Shown: positions 28,948-38,266, counted from the stretch's first letter. The stretch is 64,000 nucleotides of DNA from Anaerolineae bacterium (GCA_022842885.1 JALHOR010000002.1:1-64000), one strand, 5' to 3'. Numbers and translations are program-made. Notes: generated by a model from the sequence alone, not told the origin.

Positions 28948-30001
28948 TGGGTTATTGATGAAACCGGATAGGCAAGTGGGCATTGTCGGCTATGGTGCTT
29001 ATATTCCGCGCTATCGTTTGCCGGGGGCAGAAATTGCACGGGTGTGGACAGGTGGTTTAAACGAATCTCCTGTCAAAGAAAAAGCAGTGGCAGGAATAGA
29101 CGAAGATGTAGCAACAATGTCTATCGAAGCTGCCCGCAATGCCTTAAAACGAGCGCAAATTGACCCAACCGAAATCCGCGCTGTATGGGTGGGCAGCGAA
29201 AGTCACCCGTATGCTGTAAAACCCACTAGCACAATAGTGGCGGAAAGTATTGGAGCATCGGGGCATATTGAAGCTGCTGATTGGGAGTTTGCGTGCAAAG
29301 CAGGTACAGAAGCAGTACAAGCCTCCATTGGGCTGATTGGCAGCGGTATGGGTAAATATGCGCTGAGTATTGGTATGGACACAGCGCAAGGTAGACCGGG
29401 GGATGCTTTGGAATATACCGCCGCATCGGGCGGTGCGGCATTTTTGCTGGGTCCGGTTGAAGAAGCCTGTGCCGTTTATCAGGGCAGTTATAGTTTTGTC
29501 ACGGATACACCGGATTTTTGGCGGCGTGCCGGTGAAACATATCCGAGTCATGGCGACCGCTTCACAGGTGAACCGGCATATTTCAACCATACGCTGACGG
29601 CAGCAAAACAACTGATGGAACTAATGGGAGCAACTGCTAGTGATTATCGCTATGTGGTGCTGCATCAACCGAATGTGAAATTTCCTTCGCGGGCAGCACA
29701 ATTGCTGGGCTTTAAACCGGAACAAATTCAAACAGGATTATTGGCAAACGAGATTGGGAATGTGTATTCCGGTTCGTGCATGGTGGGATTAACAGCCGTG
29801 CTAGACGAGGCACAAGCGGGAGATCGTATCCTGATGGTGAGTTATGGCAGTGGTGCTGGCTCCGATGCATTTGATTTGGCGGTAACGGAAAAAATTGAAG
29901 CAAAACGGCATTTAGCCACTCGCACACAAGACTACATCCGACGGCGCACCCTCATTGATTATGGTTTATACACACGCTATCGCGGCAAACTGAAGGACTA
30001 A
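28937..30001 (+). CDS. archaeal-type hydroxymethylglutaryl-CoA synthase
   Basis: 354 residues from ATG 28937, chosen because GGAG lies 6 bases upstream; it overlaps mvaA by 11 bases. The nucleophile is intact: Cys120 in [11 protein letters not shown]. The catalytic His is in [14 protein letters not shown], and [12 protein letters not shown] and [12 protein letters not shown] are family motifs. It joins acetyl-CoA to acetoacetyl-CoA. In methanogens this enzyme is held in one complex with a thiolase and a DUF35 protein so that the thiolase equilibrium is pulled forward; the same three components follow one another here, though the thiolase is degenerate. Confidence 0.93.
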   Translation: MTHNGLLMKPDRQVGIVGYGAYIPRYRLPGAEIARVWTGGLNESPVKEKAVAGIDEDVATMSIEAARNALKRAQIDPTEIRAVWVGSESHPYAVKPTSTIVAESIGASGHIEAADWEFACKAGTEAVQASIGLIGSGMGKYALSIGMDTAQGRPGDALEYTAASGGAAFLLGPVEEACAVYQGSYSFVTDTPDFWRRAGETYPSHGDRFTGEPAYFNHTLTAAKQLMELMGATASDYRYVVLHQPNVKFPSRAAQLLGFKPEQIQTGLLANEIGNVYSGSCMVGLTAVLDEAQAGDRILMVSYGSGAGSDAFDLAVTEKIEAKRHLATRTQDYIRRRTLIDYGLYTRYRGKLKD

Positions 30002-30006
30002 AAATC

Positions 30007-31158
30007 ATGCGAAAAACAGCCATTACAGGCATCGGGATGACGCCCGTCAGTGAACATTGGGGCATTAGTTTACGCGAATTGGCAGCAGAAGCGGGGCAAA
30101 AAGCCCTAGACGATGCTGGACTGCAAACGGTGGATGCTTTGTATGTGGCAAATGCCTATGGCAGCACATTCAATTATCAAACTCATCTTGGGGCATTGAT
30201 AGCTGATTACCTTGGGCTGAGTGGTATAGAAGCCTACAGCATTGAGGCAGCCGATGCATCCGGGGGGGCTGCGTTACGGACAGGGTATCTAGCAGTCGCT
30301 TCGGGTGCTGTGGAAACGGCATTGGTCATTGGTGTTGAAAAAGTAACGGATATTGTGGGGAGTGACCGAACACGAGCGCGAACAGTAAGCTTGGATGCTG
30401 ATTATGAAACGCCGCATGGGGCAACCTTGACGGCGATGGCAGCTTTGCTCATGCGGCGCTATATGCATGAATACGGACTAGAGTTGAGTGCCTTTGAAGG
30501 TTTCAGCATCAATGCTCATCAAAATGGACAGCGTAATGAATTAGCAATGTATCGGAACGCACTACGGGCGGGGGCATTTGGCAAGGCACCGATGATTTCT
30601 GAACCTGTGAGTTTATTTGATGGTGCGCCAGATGCCGATGGCGCAGCAGCGGTTGTGATTACATCGGCGGAGTGGGCAGCCGATACTTACCCAGCGCCAG
30701 TCGAAATTGCTGGGAGCAGCGTAGCAACCGATGCGTTCATGTTGCAAGAACGCATTGATCCTCTCTATCTTAAAGCTGTTGCCTTGAGTACACAAAAAGC
30801 ATTAGAACAAGCTGGAATAAGCAATCATGATGTTGATCTTTTTGAACCGCATGATGCCTTCACCATTTTGAGTGCTTTATCTTTAGAAGCGGCAGGTTTT
30901 GCTGAACGAGGTAAGGGATGGGAAATGACGGGTCAAATTGGATTGACAGGTCAACTCCCGATGACCACTTTTGGGGGTCTTAAGAGCCGCGGTAATCCAG
31001 CAGGTGCGAGTGGGATTTATCAAGCTGTCGAAGCCTGTTTGCAATTGCGGGGCAATGCTGGCAACAATCAAGTGGCAAATGCAAAAACTGCTCTCATCCA
31101 AAATTTAGGTGGGCTGGCAAGTACAGCCATAACCCATGTACTTGCGCCATACCAGTGA
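30007..31158 (+). CDS. thiolase-family protein lacking catalytic residues (archaeal acetyl-CoA acetyltransferase homologue)
   Basis: 383 residues. It aligns end to end with the archaeal acetyl-CoA C-acetyltransferase of the HMG-CoA synthase complex: GIGMTPVSEHWG, ALIADYLGLSG and a YLAVASG helix are kept. The nucleophile position is changed: EAADASGG where the family has EAACASGG (Asp83). HDCFT has become HDAFT (Ala284), and the C-terminal GHP motif has become SRGNPAGASG (Asn330). With three active-site motifs altered, normal thiolase chemistry is not expected. The frame is open and the gene sits 5 bases after HMG-CoA synthase, so it is likely maintained, perhaps as a scaffold. A sequencing fault is unlikely because three separate codons differ. 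Confidence 0.88.
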   Translation: MRKTAITGIGMTPVSEHWGISLRELAAEAGQKALDDAGLQTVDALYVANAYGSTFNYQTHLGALIADYLGLSGIEAYSIEAADASGGAALRTGYLAVASGAVETALVIGVEKVTDIVGSDRTRARTVSLDADYETPHGATLTAMAALLMRRYMHEYGLELSAFEGFSINAHQNGQRNELAMYRNALRAGAFGKAPMISEPVSLFDGAPDADGAAAVVITSAEWAADTYPAPVEIAGSSVATDAFMLQERIDPLYLKAVALSTQKALEQAGISNHDVDLFEPHDAFTILSALSLEAAGFAERGKGWEMTGQIGLTGQLPMTTFGGLKSRGNPAGASGIYQAVEACLQLRGNAGNNQVANAKTALIQNLGGLASTAITHVLAPYQ

Positions 31159-31289
31159 CATTTGAGAGACATTGCAAGCCTCTCAAGAGAAAATTGACAG
31201 GTTTTGAGAGATTTGCGGCTTTAAAATCACATCAAGTTGTGAAGAAATGCACAACCATTACGTCGTATAACAACAAAGGGAAAAATACC

Positions 31290-31454
31290 ATGCAAGTCGC
31301 ACGCTACTGGCGCATGAAAAACCACAACTATCGTTTGGAAGGCATTCGCTATACCAATGGTGCTATTCGCATCCAACCGCGTCCGGCAACACCCGAACAC
31401 ACCGATGTTGACATTGTAACGAACAAACGCGAAGCCGAAGTTGTAACAGCCTAG
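31290..31454 (+). CDS. N-terminal half of a split DUF35 protein (cysteine-free zinc-ribbon relic)
   Basis: 54 residues from ATG 31290 (AGGG upstream). It resembles the start of DUF35 proteins: VARYWRMKNHNYRLEG and IRIQPRPATPEH match the usual helix and the rubredoxin-like segment. The four zinc cysteines of that segment are gone; the peptide has no Cys at all. It ends at TAG, 18 bases before the next start, in the same frame as the OB-fold gene that follows. The 131 bases before it, from the thiolase stop, hold no other gene. Confidence 0.7.
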   Translation: MQVARYWRMKNHNYRLEGIRYTNGAIRIQPRPATPEHTDVDIVTNKREAEVVTA

Positions 31455-31472
31455 AAAACGGAGACAGTCATC

Positions 31473-31769
31473 ATGACGATGCCACACATTTCATCCACAT
31501 ACGATACCTTTACCTTCGCCGGGACGGGCAAAATCTACAGCTATACAACACTCCAAGATGCCCCTGCGGGTTTTGATGAGCAAGCGCCCTATGTGCTGGC
31601 ACTGGTAAAGTTAGATGAAGGTCCCATGGTGACGGCACAAATCACAGACTTGGATGGTTCCTTGGCAATTGGTGATAAGGTAGAAATGGTCACGCGGAAG
31701 TTGATGACGGAAGGTAGCAAAGGGATGATTGTTTACGGGTATAAATTCCGCAAAATTGCCAACGACTAA
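31473..31769 (+). CDS. OB-fold half of a split DUF35 protein
   Basis: 98 residues. GKIYSYTTLQDAPAGF, LALVKLDEG and YGYKFRKI are the hallmarks of the DUF35 OB-fold. In methanogens the intact DUF35 protein binds CoA intermediates and holds thiolase and HMG-CoA synthase together. Here the OB-fold is its own gene with GGAG 9 bases upstream. Read through the TAG at 31452-31454 the two parts would make about 159 residues, close to a normal DUF35 protein. It closes the mevalonate operon and is followed by a strong terminator. Confidence 0.8.
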   Translation: MTMPHISSTYDTFTFAGTGKIYSYTTLQDAPAGFDEQAPYVLALVKLDEGPMVTAQITDLDGSLAIGDKVEMVTRKLMTEGSKGMIVYGYKFRKIAND

Positions 31770-31789
31770 ACACACCTAGAATAATAACA

Positions 31790-31816
31790 AAAACGCCTCA
31801 TGATGAGGCGTTTTTT
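31790..31816. terminator. terminator after the HMG-CoA operon, shared with the ABC ATPase
   Basis: A perfect 11-bp stem AAAACGCCTCA / TGAGGCGTTTT with a 3-base loop and TTTTTTG tail between convergent genes; active in both directions. Confidence 0.92.
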
Positions 31817-31836
31817 GTTGCGGCTATAAGACCGAA

Positions 31837-32973
31837 TTAGGCTCTGGCAGCCGCTTCTTTTTGTTTGTGGTCAAAAGCAAGCGAGAGTTCTGTATTGCGA
31901 TCAAACAGGTGCATATTGTCTAAGTTGAAAACAATACCCATGCGGGCACCGACGCGGGCTTTGGTACGCGGGTCGGTACGAGCAATAAAGTTTTTACCGC
32001 CTTCTTCCAGATAGATAATCATTTCATTGCCCATTTGTTCAACCACTTCGACGTTGCTTTCAACTTGAGCAGGAATGATACCGGGCGGCAGGAATTCCAC
32101 ATCATGAATATCTTCGGGACGAATGCCGAGGATAACTTCTTTGCCAGAATGACTTCTGAAGGGGGCAGCTTTGGCAGGCGGAACTGCAATTTTAAACACG
32201 CCTGTATCTACAACCAATGCTTCTCCATCTGGTTTCAACTGAGCATCAAAGAAGTTCATGGATGGGCTACCAATGAAACCAGCCACGAAAACATTATGCG
32301 GATTGTGATAAAGATTATACGGGGTATCAATTTGTTGCAGTTTGCCCGCGCTCAATACACAGATGCGCGTTCCCATCGTCATGGCTTCCACTTGGTCATG
32401 GGTTACATAGATGAAAGTAGTTTCCAGACGTTGATGCAATTTGCTAATAAATGAACGAGCTTCCACGCGGAGTTTGGCATCTAAGTTAGAGAGGGGTTCG
32501 TCCATCAAGAAGACGGCTGGTTCACGGACGATAGCACGCCCAACTGCCACACGCTGCCGCTGACCGCCGGAAAGTTGGCGGGGGCGACGGTCTAACAGAT
32601 GGTCAATACCGAGACTTTTGGCTGCTTCGTTCACACGCTGGTCAATGATTTGGCGCGGGGTTTTCCGTAATTTTAAACCGAATGCCATATTATCATAGAC
32701 TGTCATGTGGGGATACAACGCATAGCTTTGGAATACCATGGCAACGTCACGGTCTTTTGGGGCTACATTATTGACAACCCGGTCACCAATCAAGACACGC
32801 CCATCACTGATTTCTTCCAGACCTGCTAACATACGCAAACTGGTGGATTTCCCACAGCCGGACGGACCGACAAAGACCAAAAATTCTTTATCAGCCACTT
32901 GGATATTGAAGTCATTGACGACAACAAGATCCCCATAACGTTTATAAACGTGGTCAAAAGTTACGCCTGCCAA
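31837..32973 (-). CDS. ugpC: sugar ABC transporter ATPase (UgpC/MsmK/MalK type), orphan
   Basis: 378 residues. Walker [11 protein letters not shown], signature [14 protein letters not shown], Walker [12 protein letters not shown], switch His in [11 protein letters not shown], then the long MalK-type regulatory domain ([14 protein letters not shown]). The start is a TTG at 32973 with GGAGG 7 bases upstream. No permease or binding protein is near; this family is known to serve several sugar importers from one ATPase gene, which is the likely role. The symbol is a family label, not a proven glycerol-phosphate specificity. Confidence 0.88.
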   Translation of the reverse strand: MAGVTFDHVYKRYGDLVVVNDFNIQVADKEFLVFVGPSGCGKSTSLRMLAGLEEISDGRVLIGDRVVNNVAPKDRDVAMVFQSYALYPHMTVYDNMAFGLKLRKTPRQIIDQRVNEAAKSLGIDHLLDRRPRQLSGGQRQRVAVGRAIVREPAVFLMDEPLSNLDAKLRVEARSFISKLHQRLETTFIYVTHDQVEAMTMGTRICVLSAGKLQQIDTPYNLYHNPHNVFVAGFIGSPSMNFFDAQLKPDGEALVVDTGVFKIAVPPAKAAPFRSHSGKEVILGIRPEDIHDVEFLPPGIIPAQVESNVEVVEQMGNEMIIYLEEGGKNFIARTDPRTKARVGARMGIVFNLDNMHLFDRNTELSLAFDHKQKEAAARA

Positions 32974-33163
32974 AATAAACCTCCATAAGGGACGCAGTTT
33001 AAATGTTTTTTGGATAGTTTACACAAAGATTTTGCAGAATGCAAAAATGCGCTTCTATCGCAGACATTATAACGTGTGTCAAGGATTTTGCAAAAAATTG
33101 TCAACAAAAAGTGTTATCATTAATCTGCATGTGCGATTTATCACAACCGAAGCGAGAAACACC

Positions 33164-34408
33164 ATGTCTGATTCAATCAATGCCGAAATTATTGCCATTG
33201 GGACAGAGATTTTATTGGGGGAAATCACAGATACGAATTCTGTCTATATGGCGCAACAATTACGGCAAATAGGTATTAACCTATATTTTATGACCAGTGT
33301 CGGCGATAACATTGGACGAATTGCCAGTGCTATCCAAATTGCGATGAGTCGTGCCGATGTGGTCATTACTTGCGGTGGTCTGGGACCAACAGTGGATGAT
33401 ATGACGCGGCAAGGAGTGGCAATGGTCACAGGGCGCGACTTGGTGTTTCATCAACACTTGTTTGACCAGATAGCCGCCCGGTTTGCATCTTTCCGCGCCC
33501 AAATGACGGAGAACAATCGCCAACAGGCGTATCTGCCGGATGGCGCAATCCCGATTGAAAATCCTGTCGGGACAGCCCCTAGTTTTATTGTCGAGCATGA
33601 AAAAAATGTAATTATCAGTTTGCCGGGTGTGCCGCGTGAGATGAAATATTTGTTGGGTGAGGCAGTGCTGCCCTATTTACATAAAAAATATGCCTTGGGG
33701 ATTATCAAAGCGCGAGTGCTAAAAACGGCTGGCATTGGCGAAAGCGCCTTAGACGAAATGATTGGCAAGGAACTTTTAGAAGGCAGCAATCCCACCATTG
33801 GGTTGAATGCTCATCATGGGGTGATTGATGTGCGGCTGACTGTAAAAGCGGAAAATGATGCGGAAGCCGATCAACTATTGGATGTGGGTGAGCAGAAAGT
33901 CCGCGAAAAGATAGGGGACTTTATTTTTGGCAAAGACAAAGAAACGCTGGAAGAAGTGCTAATTCGCCAGTTCCAATCAGAAGGGGCAACACTGGCAGTT
34001 TTGGAAGCGGGTATTGGCGAAGGGGTGATTAGTCGGCTACAGGCAGTTGCCGGGGGCAGTGATATTCTGGCGCATACCGAAGTTTATTCCCACCCAGATA
34101 AAGTTTATGAGCAATATTCTCAGTTCGATACACTCTCTTTTCGTGATTTTGCTGACCAAGCGGGTGAGTGGTTGTGCAATCAATATGATACCGATGTAGC
34201 GATTGTGATTTTAAGTTTGCCCGACGTGGGCGAAAATGCCGATAATCGTGTTGAAGCAACGGCGATTGCGGTTTACAGTCCACATCGGCGGCAGTCGCGG
34301 GGGTATGGCTTTGGTGCCAAAGCTGACATCACTCGTGATTGGGTCAGTCGTTGGACGATGGCGGTGGCGTGGCGCATGATAAAAGAGCAATCCGAAACTG
34401 AAGAATAA
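33164..34408 (+). CDS. cinA: CinA-family protein with a degenerate nicotinamide-nucleotide amidase domain
   Basis: 414 residues from ATG 33164; a longer in-frame start at 33032 reads non-conserved sequence. The N-terminal MoCF-like domain (ADP-ribose pyrophosphatase region) is well kept: IIAIGTEILLGEITDTNS, ITCGGLGPTVDDMTR, SLPGVPREMKYLL. The C-terminal PncC amidase domain is altered: where functional enzymes have AESCTGG, this reads LEAGIGEG, so the catalytic Ser is missing. The rest of that domain (GGSDILAHTEVYS) is recognisable. The protein is divergent from the ABC ATPase and followed by the PyrF-like gene after 33 bases. Confidence 0.9.
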   Translation: MSDSINAEIIAIGTEILLGEITDTNSVYMAQQLRQIGINLYFMTSVGDNIGRIASAIQIAMSRADVVITCGGLGPTVDDMTRQGVAMVTGRDLVFHQHLFDQIAARFASFRAQMTENNRQQAYLPDGAIPIENPVGTAPSFIVEHEKNVIISLPGVPREMKYLLGEAVLPYLHKKYALGIIKARVLKTAGIGESALDEMIGKELLEGSNPTIGLNAHHGVIDVRLTVKAENDAEADQLLDVGEQKVREKIGDFIFGKDKETLEEVLIRQFQSEGATLAVLEAGIGEGVISRLQAVAGGSDILAHTEVYSHPDKVYEQYSQFDTLSFRDFADQAGEWLCNQYDTDVAIVILSLPDVGENADNRVEATAIAVYSPHRRQSRGYGFGAKADITRDWVSRWTMAVAWRMIKEQSETEE

Positions 34409-34441
34409 ACTTGATTAGAGCGAAAGTGAGTATGAGATTGT

Positions 34442-35053
34442 ATGGCGTGGCATGAGTTTGTACAGCGATTAGAGACTATCCAGCAAAAACACCAAACCAA
34501 TGTTGCGCTCAAATTAAATCCGCGAGTGGCATTGTTGCCACACCCAATCCAACGGTATGATGATCCTTTTTTGCCATTTGGCAAAGCGGTGATTCAGGCA
34601 ACCCGCGATTTGGTTTGCGCCTATGTGTTTGATTTGGCAGCCTACTTAAGTGTTGGTGCCGCCGGGGCAATTGCGCTGGAAAGAACGATTGCCTATTTGG
34701 CGGGCGATGTTCCAACGATTTTACATGCGCCTTTTACTGGGCAAGGTTATTCGGCAATGGCGGACTCAACTGGATTTGGGGTCAGTGCTATCACGGTTGT
34801 AACAGATGGGGATTTACAATTTTATCTCCAAAATCCACCCTTTGCGGCGTTCCAGATGCGCGATGATGATGTTGTGCCAAAACAAGGTGGGAACTATTTT
34901 GCCGCTGCTAATACTATGTATTTACATGGCGAACAAAGCCAGATTCTGACAATGCGCGTGACGGGAGATGATATTTTATACGGGAATGGCACCAATGAGT
35001 TTGCCGATATGTTGCGGCAAAGCATAGAGCAAATGAGGCATCATGATCACTGA
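34442..35053 (+). CDS. PyrF-like protein without catalytic residues (orotidine-phosphate decarboxylase homologue)
   Basis: 203 residues, shorter than type 2 OMP decarboxylase (about 270). The family frame is visible in FGKAVIQATRDLVCAY and ALERTIAYLAGDVPTIL, and in the C-terminal ILYGNGTNEFAD. The catalytic parts are replaced: the VGLDP strand reads VALKLNP, the CAYKPQ lysine segment reads CAYVFD, and the DAKRGDIG active-site motif reads HAPFTGQG. It therefore cannot decarboxylate OMP by the known mechanism. Its frame is intact and it overlaps the PyrE-like gene by 11 bases, which suggests selection for a shared, non-catalytic or regulatory role. An unrelated TIM-barrel function cannot be excluded. 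Confidence 0.75.
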   Translation: MAWHEFVQRLETIQQKHQTNVALKLNPRVALLPHPIQRYDDPFLPFGKAVIQATRDLVCAYVFDLAAYLSVGAAGAIALERTIAYLAGDVPTILHAPFTGQGYSAMADSTGFGVSAITVVTDGDLQFYLQNPPFAAFQMRDDDVVPKQGGNYFAAANTMYLHGEQSQILTMRVTGDDILYGNGTNEFADMLRQSIEQMRHHDH

Positions 35054-35564
35054 TGGCTTAGTATATCGCTTATTGGAAGCGGGTTTATTGCAACCGGGTA
35101 TTTTTGAAAAAGATGCTGATGCACTTTGGCATTGGCGCTTAGATATGCTGCCATCTTATCCTGAATTATTGGCAATGGTGTCAGCAAGCATAACGGAGAT
35201 GATTCAAGATATGCCGATAGACCGATTGGTGTGTTCACCAGCAGCATTGCCATTGGGTATATTGGTGAGCGCGGAAACGCAGTTGCCCTTGGTCTACAGT
35301 CGTGGGCAAGGGGAAACGCCGGTTTATGATTTAGTTGGCGCGTATGATATTGGGCATCCGGCGTGTTTGTTGGTTTATAAAACAAGTGAACCAGATATTG
35401 AATCCATTATTCGTAGTGGGCAAAGTGTGGGGCTGAATGTTTTATCGGTTATGGCACTTGTGGATGATGCACTGCCATCTTTAACAGTGCCGCTGCATTC
35501 GATATTGCACAGTTCGGATATTGAGGGTGTACTGCGAACTACGTTCAAAAATGGGGGCATCTAA
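35043..35564 (+). CDS. PyrE-like protein without PRPP motif (orotate phosphoribosyltransferase homologue)
   Basis: 173 residues with a PyrE start (VYRLLEAGLLQPGIFEKDADALWHWRLDML, here the orotate-binding segment is changed) and the helix SYPELLAMVSASITEMI. It keeps the GILVSAETQLPLVYSR strand-helix, but the RKxxKxHG lysines after it are absent (GQGETPVYD), and the PRPP loop VIEDVITTGG is replaced by LVYKTSEPDIES. GLNVLSVMALVDD marks the following strand. The residues that bind PRPP are thus lost. GAGG stands just before its ATG. Pairing with the PyrF-like gene mirrors the normal pyrF-pyrE order. Confidence 0.72.
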   Translation: MITDGLVYRLLEAGLLQPGIFEKDADALWHWRLDMLPSYPELLAMVSASITEMIQDMPIDRLVCSPAALPLGILVSAETQLPLVYSRGQGETPVYDLVGAYDIGHPACLLVYKTSEPDIESIIRSGQSVGLNVLSVMALVDDALPSLTVPLHSILHSSDIEGVLRTTFKNGGI

Positions 35565-35590
35565 AAAGGCGGGTTTTTTCTGCCCGCCTT
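35563..35590 (-). terminator. lepA terminator
   Basis: On the minus strand AAGGCGGG / CCCGCCTT pair over a 9-base loop and are followed by TTTTTAG. It lies 10 bases after the lepA stop and overlaps the stop of the convergent PyrE-like gene. Confidence 0.88.
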
Positions 35591-35599
35591 GTCGTGGTT

Positions 35600-37405
35600 T
35601 TAATCGTCGTCACTCAGGCTTAGAAGCGCCATAAATGCTTCTTGCGGCACTTCCACGCTGCCTACCATCTTCATGCGTTTTTTGCCTTTTTTCTGCTTCT
35701 CTAGCAATTTCTTCTTGCGGGTGATGTCGCCACCATAACATTTCGCCAAAACATCTTTGCGGACGGCACTGATATTGGCACGCGAAATGACCCGTTTGCC
35801 GACAGCAGCTTGCACTGGGACAGCAAACATTTGGCGCGGAATCAGTTCCTTGAGTTTAGAGACGAGTTTTTGCCCTTTATGATAGGCGTCATCCTGATGG
35901 ACGATAAGCGCCAAGGCGTCTATGGGTTCGTTATTGACCAGAATATCCAACTTTACTAAATCACCGGTGCGATACTCATCAAATTGATAATCGAGACTGG
36001 CATAACCCTGAGTAATGCTTTTCAGGCGGTCATAAAAATCAATGATGAGTTCCGATAGAGGCAGTTTGTAATGCAAAATGACGCGGTTGGCATCCAGATA
36101 TTCGGTATTGATGACTTCACCACGTTTTTTGACGACCAAATCCATGATGGAACCAATATAATTTTGCGGCGCATAGATTTGGATTTTCATCCAAGGTTCG
36201 CGGATTTCATCAATTTGATTTTCGTCGGGTAATGCCGCCGGGCTGTCTATGCTAATAAGGCTGCCATCGCGCTTGAGGATGCGATATTCTACGCTAGGCG
36301 CCGTCGCCAGAATATCTAAATCGTATTCACGTTCTAGGCGTTCCTGCACGATTTCCATGTGGAACAATCCCAAAAAGCCCACGCGAAAACCAAAATTCAA
36401 TGCCTGCGATGTTTCGGGTTCGTACTGCAACGAAGCATCGTTAAGCTGCAATTTTTCGAGTGCGTCCCGCAGTTCGGCATAATCGTCATTGTCAGTGGGA
36501 TAAATGCCCGCAAAGACCATCGGTTTAATTTGCGAATAACCGGGCAAGGGAGCAGTAGCTCCACCAAAAGCAAGCGTCACGGTATCACCTACGCGGCATT
36601 CCCGTACCGATTTTAAGCCAGTAGCAATATAGCCGACTTCGCCAGCACTCAAATTTTCAATCGGTTGCATAGCAGGCGTGAAAATACCCATCTCAACTGT
36701 TTCAAATTTGGTGTCGGTAGCAATAAGGCGCAGAACATCGCGCTTATTTACCTTGCCATCCACAACCCGCACATAAGCAACGACGCCTTTATAAGCGTCA
36801 TAATGCGAATCGAATACTAAGGCTCGCAAAGGGGAATCTATATCACCAGCGGGTGCGGGAACTTGCTGAATAACCTGTTCTAAAACATCTTGAATACCAA
36901 TGCCATTTTTAGCCGAAATTCGCAGCATATTGGCGGCGGGTGTGCCAAGCAGTTCTTCTACTTCGACAGCTATCTCATCCGGGCGGGCAGCCGGCAAATC
37001 TATCTTGTTGATGACGGGCAGAAGCTCTAAATCTTGCTCTAGTGCCAAGTACACGTTGCTCAAGGTTTGGGCTTCAATGCCTTGGCTGGCATCTACAACC
37101 AAGATCGCCCCTTCGCAGGCTTGCAGCGCCCGACTCACTTCATAGGTAAAGTCCACATGTCCGGGGGTATCAATCAGGTTAATGATATACTCTTGCCCGT
37201 CCTTGGCTTTGTATTGCATACGGACAGCCGAGGCTTTAATCGTGACGCCTCTCTCGCGTTCCAAATCCATACTATCCAAAAGCTGCTCCTGCATATCGCG
37301 GTTGCTGACGGTTTGCGTCAGTTCCAACAAGCGGTCTGCCAGCGTGCTTTTGCCATGATCAACATGGGCAATGATACAAAAATTCCGAATTCGGCTCTTA
37401 TCCAT
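35600..37405 (-). CDS. lepA: elongation factor 4 (LepA)
   Basis: 601 residues, the standard length. Translational GTPase with G1 AHVDHGKST (about 13-21), G2 RGVTIKAS, G3 DTPGHVDF, G4 NKIDLPAA, then domains II, III, V and the unique LepA C-terminal domain ending in [17 protein letters not shown]. It acts on stalled or misplaced ribosomes by back-translocation. Its start lies 75 bases after the tlyA stop; whether it belongs to the tlyA transcript is open. Confidence 0.97.
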   Translation of the reverse strand: MDKSRIRNFCIIAHVDHGKSTLADRLLELTQTVSNRDMQEQLLDSMDLERERGVTIKASAVRMQYKAKDGQEYIINLIDTPGHVDFTYEVSRALQACEGAILVVDASQGIEAQTLSNVYLALEQDLELLPVINKIDLPAARPDEIAVEVEELLGTPAANMLRISAKNGIGIQDVLEQVIQQVPAPAGDIDSPLRALVFDSHYDAYKGVVAYVRVVDGKVNKRDVLRLIATDTKFETVEMGIFTPAMQPIENLSAGEVGYIATGLKSVRECRVGDTVTLAFGGATAPLPGYSQIKPMVFAGIYPTDNDDYAELRDALEKLQLNDASLQYEPETSQALNFGFRVGFLGLFHMEIVQERLEREYDLDILATAPSVEYRILKRDGSLISIDSPAALPDENQIDEIREPWMKIQIYAPQNYIGSIMDLVVKKRGEVINTEYLDANRVILHYKLPLSELIIDFYDRLKSITQGYASLDYQFDEYRTGDLVKLDILVNNEPIDALALIVHQDDAYHKGQKLVSKLKELIPRQMFAVPVQAAVGKRVISRANISAVRKDVLAKCYGGDITRKKKLLEKQKKGKKRMKMVGSVEVPQEAFMALLSLSDDD

Positions 37406-37480
37406 CTTGAAAATAATTAACTCCTACACCTGATAAACACCGTCATTATACTGGTATGAGACTCCAAAATGTAGGCAGCA

Positions 37481-38266
37481 TTATTCCGCCGAAAATAACT
37501 GCTCAAGCGCAGGGTCTATATCAATGGGGGAATGACTGTTACCTTGATGAAACCACGCCAAAAATTCGATGTTGCCAGCGGGACCCTTAAGAGGTGATAG
37601 CGTAATCCCAGCGACAACAAACTCTTGCTGCTGGGCAAACTGCAAAATATCGCGTACCACACGCTGATGCACATCACTATCGCGTACCACGCCGCCTTTA
37701 CTTAGCTCTTTTTTGCCGGCTTCAAATTGGGGTTTGATGAGGGCAATGACATCAGCAGTTTCAATCAGCCATTTTTTGACGGGCGGCAGCAATAATTTGA
37801 GCGAAATAAACGAAGCATCAATCACAGCTAGCGTCACTTTTTCGGCTAACTGCTCCACATAACGCGCATTCGTCCGTTCCATGATGATAACGCGCTCATC
37901 AATGCGAAGTTTATGAGCAAGCTGCCCATAGCCCACATCAATCGCGTAGATTCGTGCTGCGCCATGTTGCAGCAAACAATCGGTAAAGCCGCCTGTGCTG
38001 GCACCCACATCCACACAAATCCGCCCGGTGACATCAAATTGAAACGTTTGTAGTGCGCCCGCTAATTTATCGCCGCCGCGGCTAACGTAAAGCGGCATGG
38101 CTTTCACAGTAATGGTTACATCGGGCGCAAAACGAGTCCCGGGTTTATCTACCATGACCTGATTAACGGAGACTTCGCCCGCCATAATCATGCCTTGCGC
38201 TTTGGCACGGCTTTCTGCCAAGCCGCGCTCATGCAGCAAAATATCTAACCGTTGTTTATCTGCCAT
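37481..38266 (-). CDS. tlyA: TlyA-family 2'-O-methyltransferase / S4-domain protein
   Basis: 261 residues. N-terminal S4 RNA-binding domain (RLDILLHERGLAESRAKAQG), a linker (YVSRGGDKLAGAL) and a FtsJ-like methyltransferase with the SAM motif DVGASTGGFTDCLL (about 86-99) and ALIKPQFEAGKKELSKGGVV. TlyA methylates 16S and 23S rRNA in Mycobacterium; some homologues act on tRNA or as haemolysins by association. It begins exactly at the stop of the upstream protease gene (TAATG overlap), so translation of the two is coupled. Confidence 0.93.
   Translation of the reverse strand: MADKQRLDILLHERGLAESRAKAQGMIMAGEVSVNQVMVDKPGTRFAPDVTITVKAMPLYVSRGGDKLAGALQTFQFDVTGRICVDVGASTGGFTDCLLQHGAARIYAIDVGYGQLAHKLRIDERVIIMERTNARYVEQLAEKVTLAVIDASFISLKLLLPPVKKWLIETADVIALIKPQFEAGKKELSKGGVVRDSDVHQRVVRDILQFAQQQEFVVAGITLSPLKGPAGNIEFLAWFHQGNSHSPIDIDPALEQLFSAE

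Noticed and set aside
30007-31158. Sequence error as the cause of the missing thiolase cysteine
   Set aside because: Three separate motifs are changed by substitutions at different places and the frame is intact; random error would not give this.
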